Part shown: positions 52,782 through 58,476 of the stretch, piece by piece
Layout: each line of letters opens with the position of its first letter
How positions within the stretch are numbered: position 1 is the first letter of the stretch
Assembly: GCF_001808955.1 (NCBI RefSeq)
Contig: NZ_KV795256.1
Span: forward strand, 160,551-219,026
From: Rothia sp. HMSC078H08
GTDB taxonomy: Bacteria > Actinomycetota > Actinomycetes > Actinomycetales > Micrococcaceae
DNA: 58,476 bases
Reading direction: 5' to 3'
Program-made: the position numbers and the translations under genes
Notes under the pieces: model-generated
Told to the model about the DNA's origin: nothing
Seen by the model: the letters and a program-made list of their open reading frames with translations, nothing else
Databases searched by the model: none

Positions 52782-54458
52782 TTAGTTCGCCTGGAAGCGT
52801 GCCACGCGTTCCAGCATCTTGGAGCTGACCTTGTCGTAGCGGTGGCCGCCCCACGCCACGCCGCCCACTAGTAGTGCGGCACCAATCAGCAGCTGAATCA
52901 AGCCGCCGTATACGAGGGTCAGCACATCCTGCGTGCGGAAAATGTACACGAGAACAGAGATACCGCCGGGCAGCGCGCTGAGCATCACCAAAACTATAGA
53001 GAGCATCAGCAGCAGCTGCTTAGCGAAGCCTTCAGTGTTCTTCGGGTTCTTGAACGGGTTAGCCCCGGGAGGCGCCACGGGCGGGCTAATGAAGGTGTCC
53101 ATCACGCTGCCCATACCAGCCGCTGCGGCGAGCACGCCCAGCTGGTGCATCAGCACGATGGGGAAAAGCTCCAGGTGTCCATTTGCCGCTGAGGCGACGA
53201 ACACCATCACCACCACGATCGGAACCATCAGGATGCTGTAACCCCAAAGACGGCCGAGACGATCGTCAATACCGCGTAGCGGGGAGAGCACGTGCAGGCT
53301 GAATGCGGTGTTGTCGTAGGAGACGAGGTAGCACATGTAGTAGCCGGTGAAGACGGTGCAGAAGTACATCCAGAATCCGAAGAGCTGCATCACGCCGCTA
53401 TTGATGATCTGGTTAGCTTCAGCCGCGTTGACGCCGTTAAAACTGGCCCGACTTTCGAAGGAGCCTACAGAGCTCAGGAACAGGGGCATAGCCACCGTCA
53501 GTATCAGATAAAGCATGGCGGTGCTTGCGGTCAGCAGCTGCAGACGGTTGTCTTTCAGAAATGAGTGCAGGGTTCGTGCCGCCACGGCGCCACGCGGGGT
53601 TGCGGGGAACCGTGCCAACAGACCCAAATCACCTGCGGCGACTTCGGCAGCGCTGGCGTGGTGCGCGCTACTGCCCACATTCGCCATGGAGCGTGCCAGG
53701 TTCTTACCCCACAGCCACCATCCGCCAGCCAGGTAGACGAGGGTCAGAGCCAGGCAACCAAGGGCGGTACCCATATTGCCGGTCGCCATAAAGTAGGGCA
53801 CCGCAAATGCCGACCCGAAGGGCGTCACGCTGAGCCACGGCAGGTAGGGCAGCACCTCTTCCCAGTGCTTGGTCAGGTAGGTTATCGTTCCACCGAAGAT
53901 AAAGCCGGCGCTCATCATCAGTAGCATGGCAACGATCATCAGGGTGTTGGCGATGCGCGGGTTATCATTCAGCGCCATGCCCAGGCGGTTGGCGAGACGA
54001 GCCCACACCATGAGGTTCGCAAGGCCGAGCACGCAGCAGATGAGGTACACGACCAGCGCGAGCGGTTGCGATATAAACGCGATCGCACCCAGCAGCACGG
54101 CAATGATGCTGGCAATGCCGGGGATACCCACGAACCCGCCGAGGAACTGGCCCTTCTGCAGGGTGGAGGGCTTGATGGGGAAGAGCACGAATCGGCTCTC
54201 GTCCAGGGTGCCGTCCAGGCCACTGAAAAAGATAGGGACGATAGCCCAGGCGAGCGCCACAACGGTGCCTACAAGGAGGGCGCCGAGCTGACCGTATTCG
54301 GGTACCTCCGAGTTAGCGATAACGTATGCGGAGCCGAGGCCGAAGAGCATACCGCCCGCATAAAGCGCCGCAAAAATTAGGCCAATGAGCGCCCAGATGC
54401 TTCGGCGGAAGGAAGCGAGCACATACTGCCACTTTAGTGAGACGAGGTGCCCAACCAT
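52782..54458 (-). CDS. ABC-2-like exporter permease
   Basis: A 558-residue membrane protein with about 12-13 hydrophobic segments and no ATPase domain. It begins VGHLVSLKWQYVLASFRRSIWALIG-like, typical of permeases paired with a separate ATPase. The ATG at 54458 overlaps the end of the ATPase gene by 25 bases, so they are coupled. Sequence similarity to named families is not recognisable by eye. The substrate is unknown. Confidence 0.75.
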   Translation of the reverse strand: MVGHLVSLKWQYVLASFRRSIWALIGLIFAALYAGGMLFGLGSAYVIANSEVPEYGQLGALLVGTVVALAWAIVPIFFSGLDGTLDESRFVLFPIKPSTLQKGQFLGGFVGIPGIASIIAVLLGAIAFISQPLALVVYLICCVLGLANLMVWARLANRLGMALNDNPRIANTLMIVAMLLMMSAGFIFGGTITYLTKHWEEVLPYLPWLSVTPFGSAFAVPYFMATGNMGTALGCLALTLVYLAGGWWLWGKNLARSMANVGSSAHHASAAEVAAGDLGLLARFPATPRGAVAARTLHSFLKDNRLQLLTASTAMLYLILTVAMPLFLSSVGSFESRASFNGVNAAEANQIINSGVMQLFGFWMYFCTVFTGYYMCYLVSYDNTAFSLHVLSPLRGIDDRLGRLWGYSILMVPIVVVMVFVASAANGHLELFPIVLMHQLGVLAAAAGMGSVMDTFISPPVAPPGANPFKNPKNTEGFAKQLLLMLSIVLVMLSALPGGISVLVYIFRTQDVLTLVYGGLIQLLIGAALLVGGVAWGGHRYDKVSSKMLERVARFQAN

Positions 54459-55450
54459 GACAATCCTTCCGAGGAGGTGCGGCCGCCAACCAGCTGCACG
54501 AATCGTTCTTCAAGGCTCATACCGGCGCGTACTTCATCGACGGTTCCGGCGGCGAGAATACGGCCGGAGTCCATGACGGCTACGTGGTCACACAGGCGCT
54601 GCACGAGGTCCATCACGTGCGAGGAGATAATAACAGTTCCACCGGAGGCAACGAAGCCACGCAGAATATCCTGAATATTAGCGGCGGAAACCGGGTCGAC
54701 CGCTTCAAAGGGCTCATCAAGAATCAGCACGGAGGGTGCGTGGACGAGCGCGGCGGCGAGCGCAATCTTCTTGGTCATACCGGCGGAGTAGTCGGCAACG
54801 GCACGACCCGCAGCGTCGGTCAGGTCCATTGCGGTGAGCAGGTCCTTGACGCGGGATGCGACAGTTTCCTTATCGATTCCGTGCAGGTAGCCGGAGTAGG
54901 TGATGAGCTGCTCGCCGGTGAGCTTGTCGAAGAGGTGCACGCCGTCAGGCAGCACGCCCAGGTGTGCTTTGGCCTTGAGCGGCTCGGTCCACATGTCGAT
55001 GCCTCGCACGTATGCGGTGCCTTCGCTGGGCATGAGCATGCCCGTGACCATGGAGATGGTGGTGGTTTTACCGGCGCCGTTGCGGCCGACCAGCCCGTAG
55101 AAGGATCCGGAGGGGATATCCAGGTTGATGCGGTCGACGGCGACCTTCTGACCGAATGCCTTGGTGAGGCCGCGGATTTCGATGGCGGGGCGGGCGCCAG
55201 CGGCCGGTGCGGCCTGCGGGGTGACGGGTAGCTGCGGTGCTACCGATGCGGGAACTACAGCTTCCGGCGCTGCAGGCTCAGGGTTTACAGCTTCCGGCGC
55301 TACAGATTCGGGGACTATAGCTTGAGGTACTGCCGCGGTGGGGGTTGCCTCTACTGCGGTCTCTGGTACTGGGTTGGTCTCTTGTACCGGGTTCTGCGGT
55401 GAACCTGGTTCTTGCGGGTTCGGGTCTTGGGGAAAGTGACTAGTGTTCAT
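54434..55450 (-). CDS. ABC transporter ATPase with Pro/Ala-rich N-terminal extension
   Basis: A 338-residue ATPase. Residues 1-85 are a disordered Pro/Ala/Val/Glu stretch with repeated units (VAPEAV, VPASVAPQ). The ATPase begins near residue 88: Walker A GRNGAGKTT at 122-130, signature region DYSAGMTKKIALAAALVH, and Walker B VLILDEP. It is of the ABC-2 exporter class. ATG 55450 has an agggtg site. A run of seven C (G7 on the coding strand) lies 15 bases before the start. The extension is unusual for this class. Confidence 0.8.
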   Translation of the reverse strand: MNTSHFPQDPNPQEPGSPQNPVQETNPVPETAVEATPTAAVPQAIVPESVAPEAVNPEPAAPEAVVPASVAPQLPVTPQAAPAAGARPAIEIRGLTKAFGQKVAVDRINLDIPSGSFYGLVGRNGAGKTTTISMVTGMLMPSEGTAYVRGIDMWTEPLKAKAHLGVLPDGVHLFDKLTGEQLITYSGYLHGIDKETVASRVKDLLTAMDLTDAAGRAVADYSAGMTKKIALAAALVHAPSVLILDEPFEAVDPVSAANIQDILRGFVASGGTVIISSHVMDLVQRLCDHVAVMDSGRILAAGTVDEVRAGMSLEERFVQLVGGRTSSEGLSWLGTSSH

Positions 55451-55482
55451 ATTTTCACCCTACCACCCCCCCATGAGGTCTA

Positions 55483-55505
55483 GCAGGTTTGGTGATGAAA
55501 CCTGC
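55483..55505 (-). promoter_or_regulatory. 8-bp perfect dyad upstream of the ABC exporter
   Basis: GCAGGTTT and AAACCTGC around a 7-base spacer, 33-55 bases before the ATPase start. A candidate operator; no regulator gene is nearby. Confidence 0.45.
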
Positions 55506-55635
55506 ATTATTAAGTACTCACAATGCATAATATGGACATTTCGGGGTGCTATAGATGCCATCCAACCGCGCTATCAGACAGGTTGAGTCGCCTGCTCTCC
55601 CCACCCTTAAAACCGCTCAAACCCGCGAACGCAGA

Positions 55636-55687
55636 ACGGGCTACAGCCTCCCCCGCAGCCCGAGTGCAGGGGTAGACGATAGCCCGT
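55636..55687. repeat. Branched hairpin element
   Basis: Outer arms ACGGGCTA (55636-55643) and TAGCCCGT (55680-55687) enclose a second hairpin (CCCC-GCA with TGC-AGGGG). No T-tract follows. It may be a terminator for the thioredoxin-TPR gene or a structured RNA. Confidence 0.4.
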
Positions 55688-55767
55688 CCGTATTCAACGT
55701 TTCAGCCGCCTAGATTAGCCAGAGCTAGCTAGACCGGCTCATGATGTTTCCCGGGTGACAGCGCCTT

Positions 55768-56766
55768 TTAGAACAGCGCCATGGTCAGTGCCGCACGCGC
55801 CTTGACGGTGCGCGGGTCAGATGCACCCACCACGTCAAAGAGCTGCACGAGGCGCTCGCGCACACGCGCCTTATCGTCAGGACCAACAGCGCTGAACAGA
55901 CGCAGCAGACGGTTGTAGGAGTCCTCCACGTGGCCGCCCACCAGGTCCAAGTCGGCTACGTTGAACGCCGCTTCAATGTTCATGGGGTCTGCCGCAGCCG
56001 CCGCACGCTCGGTTGCCATGTCCAGGTCCTTCACGCGCGAGAGCAGTTCAACCTGTTCCAGGCCGAGCTTCGCTTCCTTATCGCCGGGGTTCTCGGCGAT
56101 TGCCTTGCGGTATGCGGCGCGGGCACCCTCCAGGTCGCCGCGGTCTAGGGCGGCGACGGCTTCTGCGTGCAGGGGCGGCAGGGGCTTTTCGTCTTCGGGA
56201 ACGACCGGGTCGAAGCCACCGGGTAGCTGGTACTGTGCCGCGAGCTGCAGAACCTGAGAGAGCACATCGCCGAGGTCTTCTGCGCTGACCGGGCCGGTGT
56301 AAATCGGTGCCGGGCGGCCCGCCAGAACGGCAACACCCGCGGGCACGCCGCTCACGCCGAATGCCTGGGCAGCTTCGGGGAGCTTGGTGACGTCCACGGC
56401 GGCGCAAATCATGCTACCTGCGGCGGAGTCAACGAGCTTCTGCACGCCTTCGAGCATCTGCAGAGAGGAGGGCGAGTGCGGCGCGTAGAGCGCAAAAATC
56501 ACGGCACCCTGGCTGGAAAGCTGCACGAACTTCTGGAACTCTTCGGGGGTGTTGACCTCGTAACGCCAGGTGGGGGCGGAGGGGGTCTGCTCGCCGCCCT
56601 GTTCGCCAGCAGACTGTGCCGCGTTGGGGTTCAGTTCCATGGCGTTGCGTACGGAGGCGGGAATCTCCGGCGCTACCCCGTTCTGCGCTGCACCACCCTG
56701 CGCGACGTTACCCTGTGCCGCGTTCTGGGATGCGCCGCGGTCTGCCGGATCAAAAATAATGCTCAT
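55768..56766 (-). CDS. Thioredoxin-fold / TPR protein (CnoX/YbbN-like)
   Basis: A 332-residue protein. After 64 low-complexity residues (Asn, Gln, Ala, Gly) a thioredoxin fold follows (residues 66-170). The active-site CxxC is absent: the segment reads YAPHSPSS at residues 94-101. A cis-Pro region (GVSGVPAGV) is kept. The C-terminal half (about 195-330) has tetratricopeptide-like helices (ALDRGDLEGARAAYRKAI). This matches the CnoX/YbbN holdase-type architecture, which works with chaperones. ATG 56766 follows aaaggagcc. Confidence 0.83.
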   Translation of the reverse strand: MSIIFDPADRGASQNAAQGNVAQGGAAQNGVAPEIPASVRNAMELNPNAAQSAGEQGGEQTPSAPTWRYEVNTPEEFQKFVQLSSQGAVIFALYAPHSPSSLQMLEGVQKLVDSAAGSMICAAVDVTKLPEAAQAFGVSGVPAGVAVLAGRPAPIYTGPVSAEDLGDVLSQVLQLAAQYQLPGGFDPVVPEDEKPLPPLHAEAVAALDRGDLEGARAAYRKAIAENPGDKEAKLGLEQVELLSRVKDLDMATERAAAAADPMNIEAAFNVADLDLVGGHVEDSYNRLLRLFSAVGPDDKARVRERLVQLFDVVGASDPRTVKARAALTMALF

Positions 56767-57008
56767 CCTGGGCTCCTTTACGTTCTGTACCTATTGTTGC
56801 GTGCGGGCTAAATCCTTCACGCGTTCCTTCCTCTATTATCCCCACAACGCACCGTTGCGAGCGCCCGTTCTCTGTCGCCTACGCTCTGAGCTCATGCCGG
56901 GGATAGCGTTTGGGCTATTGCCCGATCCGTCCCGCAAATATCTCTCCCACATGCACTCCCCTGTCCTTGGGATTCACCGTGGACGCCGTAACAAAGTAAA
57001 CCAGCCGG

Positions 57009-57014
57009 TAGAAT
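57009..57014 (+). promoter_or_regulatory. Candidate -10 (TAGAAT) of the AI-2E-family gene
   Basis: TAGAAT is 47 bases before ATG 57061. No clear -35. Confidence 0.35.
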
Positions 57015-57060
57015 GGCACAGTAGAGAAAAAATACCCGGAATGATTCGGAAAGGAAGAGC

Positions 57061-58347
57061 ATGAGCGAGAAGAAAGCCTCAGAAGCTCCCGCAGAGACGA
57101 CATCGTCCCCCGAGACGCGCAAGAAGGAATCCCTCACCGATCAGCTAACGGAGACCTTCAGCGAGCTGACCGAAAGCATTAGCCAGGTGCGTTCCAACCG
57201 CCGCCGCGCTTCTATGCCTCCTACGGATACCATTCCGGTGGTTCCCGCCGCTTCTGAGGATGCGCCTCCCGCACCGAAGGTGGTCGGCAACGGCAAGGCA
57301 TCCATGATGCACAACCCGGTCGCTTTTGGTTTCCTCATGACCGTGGGCGTGGGTCTGGCGCTCTTCGCCTACTACATTTTCAACAATGTGGGTGCCCTGG
57401 TGGGTTGGGTGACCGGTGCTATTTTCATTGCTCTGGGTCTAGACCCGATTGTGCGCCGCCTGGAGTCTTGGGGCATTAAGCGCGGTATCGGCGTGATTGC
57501 TGTGCTTGCTGGTTTTGCTGGCGCTGTGACCGGTCTGGTCATGACCATTGGCCCAATTATTAGCGAGCAGGCATCTAAGTTTGTGCAGTACGCGCCGGGT
57601 ATCTATCAGAACACAATTGATTCTGATTGGTACCACGAGCTTGATCAGCGTTTTAACATCAGCACCTGGGTGAATGAGAACGTCCCTAAGTTCTTGGAGT
57701 CAACGTTCTCCTCTTCACAGGTCAATAGCTTCATGTCGAGCTTGGTTTCTGCTGGGTCTACTTTGGCGCAGAGCGTGACCGGCGTGATTATTGTGCTGTT
57801 CCTGTCTCTATACTTCCTCACCTCGATGGACACCATCAAGGCGTGGGGTGTGCGCCTGGCGCCGGCGTCCAAGCGTGTGCGCGTCAAGTACATTACCGAC
57901 AAGATTACCGAGTCGGTGGGTAACTACGTGATGGGTCAGGCTCTGGTTGCTGTGCTGAACGCGTTTGTGGCGTTCTTGATTATGGCTTTTTTGGGCTTTA
58001 GCTTCCCGCAGTTGATGGCTTTGGTCGTCATGATTCTGGCGTTCATTCCGCTGGTTGGTGGCGTGATTGCGCTGATTTTGACCTCGCTGATTCTGCTGAC
58101 TCAGGGTTGGAGTCTGGCGCTGTGGTTTGCGGTGGCGTACTTCCTGTACTTGCAGGTGGAGGCGTACCTGATTTCTCCGCGTATTATGGCTCGCGCTGTT
58201 TCGGTTCCTGCCGGTGTTGCGATTATTTCTGTGGCTGCCGGTGGCGCGCTCTGGGGCGTGCTGGGTGCGCTGATTGCTATTCCGGTGGCGGCTTCCATGC
58301 TGATTCTGGTGCGTGAGGTGTTCATTCCTCGCCAGGACCAACTGTAG
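57061..58347 (+). CDS. AI-2E family transporter
   Basis: A 428-residue membrane protein. Residues 1-80 are hydrophilic (Glu, Pro, Ala, Arg-rich); after them come about eight transmembrane segments with the family pattern: GWVTGAIFIALGLDPIVRRLE near residue 118, a long loop with amphipathic helices, and FIPLVGGVIALI near residue 328. Family members include exporters of AI-2 and Na+/H+ antiporters; the substrate here is not known. ATG 57061 follows ggaaaggaa. A terminator is cut by the window end. Confidence 0.85.
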   Translation: MSEKKASEAPAETTSSPETRKKESLTDQLTETFSELTESISQVRSNRRRASMPPTDTIPVVPAASEDAPPAPKVVGNGKASMMHNPVAFGFLMTVGVGLALFAYYIFNNVGALVGWVTGAIFIALGLDPIVRRLESWGIKRGIGVIAVLAGFAGAVTGLVMTIGPIISEQASKFVQYAPGIYQNTIDSDWYHELDQRFNISTWVNENVPKFLESTFSSSQVNSFMSSLVSAGSTLAQSVTGVIIVLFLSLYFLTSMDTIKAWGVRLAPASKRVRVKYITDKITESVGNYVMGQALVAVLNAFVAFLIMAFLGFSFPQLMALVVMILAFIPLVGGVIALILTSLILLTQGWSLALWFAVAYFLYLQVEAYLISPRIMARAVSVPAGVAIISVAAGGALWGVLGALIAIPVAASMLILVREVFIPRQDQL

Positions 58348-58447
58348 TCACCGCCCAGTTGTAGTCGCCTCCCAGCTGTAGAGTCCCCTCTAGGTTCTCT
58401 ACGCGCTCACGGCTCTTCCACCGAGCAGGCGTTTAAGACATAAGGCG

Positions 58448-58476
58448 GCGGCTTTGGATGTTCTATCCAAAGCCGC
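58448..58476 (+). terminator. Terminator hairpin at the window end
   Basis: A perfect 12-bp stem (GCGGCTTTGGAT with ATCCAAAGCCGC) and loop gttct. The T-tract would lie outside the window. Confidence 0.75.

Larger units (their letters stand above)
55451..55767. other. Intergenic region between ABC exporter and thioredoxin-TPR gene
   Basis: 317 bases. It contains the G7 tract at 55466-55472, the dyad at 55483-55505, an AT-rich promoter-like stretch near 55505-55545, and the folded element at 55636-55687. No gene is seen. Confidence 0.55.

Noticed and set aside
55483..55505. YtrA-type GntR operator
   Set aside because: The dyad does not match the usual YtrA sequence and no GntR gene is nearby; kept only as an unassigned dyad.

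Overview
The window is a stretch of a high-G+C actinobacterial chromosome. It is most likely from an oral Rothia (Micrococcaceae, Rothia mucilaginosa-like). The grounds are the gene content (sepH, DUF4193, DUF3710, DUF3159, DUF3039, DUF2017, DUF5998 and DUF6318 families, a fused CydDC), the use of GTG and TTG starts, and a foreign low-G+C gene that looks streptococcal. The species is inferred by eye and no search was run.

Layout. 1-3000 is an accessory end. It holds a tandem array of DUF6318-like lipoprotein genes (one stopped by a single amber codon, one intact, one a deletion remnant), then a low-G+C YeiH-family membrane gene, then a 29-bp-arm inverted repeat. 3058-8571 carries ybaK, msrB, ribonuclease D, a Tat-type Rieske lipoprotein and dxs. 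8809-10446 is a TRAM-domain RNA methyltransferase. 10636-19304 is a block conserved in Actinobacteria: APC permease, two TrkA-type K+ regulatory subunits, DUF3159, an OB-fold-like protein, DUF3710, dut, DUF4193 and sepH. 19445-25149 holds a phosphodiesterase-like protein, DUF5998, parC and a TauE/SafE-type exporter.

25313-36800 (all minus strand) is a respiration and export region. cydA-cydB is followed by a terminator, then a lipoprotein / PG-binding adaptor / MacB-like exporter cassette, then the fused cydDC. parE (37326-39428) is 13 kb from parC. 39787-41016 is an unrecognised membrane protein. 41320-44731 is murI, an MBL-fold hydrolase, rph and rdgB. 44963-48200 couples clpS-DUF2017 divergently to pncB-pncA (NAD salvage), with a strong dyad in the shared control region. 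48377-49798 is an accessory secreted glycine-rich protein bracketed by copied terminator sequence. 50119-52500 is a helicase plus DUF3039 pair, 52782-55450 an ABC exporter, 55768-56766 a thioredoxin-fold/TPR protein, and 57061-58347 an AI-2E-family transporter.

Most genes are housekeeping. The less explained signals are the lipoprotein array with the foreign insertion, the exporter cassette between cydAB and cydDC, the glycine-rich gene between duplicated terminators, repeated short tandem duplications in the intergenic spaces, G7-G8 tracts in three leaders, and several unreported-looking operators. No tRNA, rRNA, CRISPR array or transposase gene was seen.
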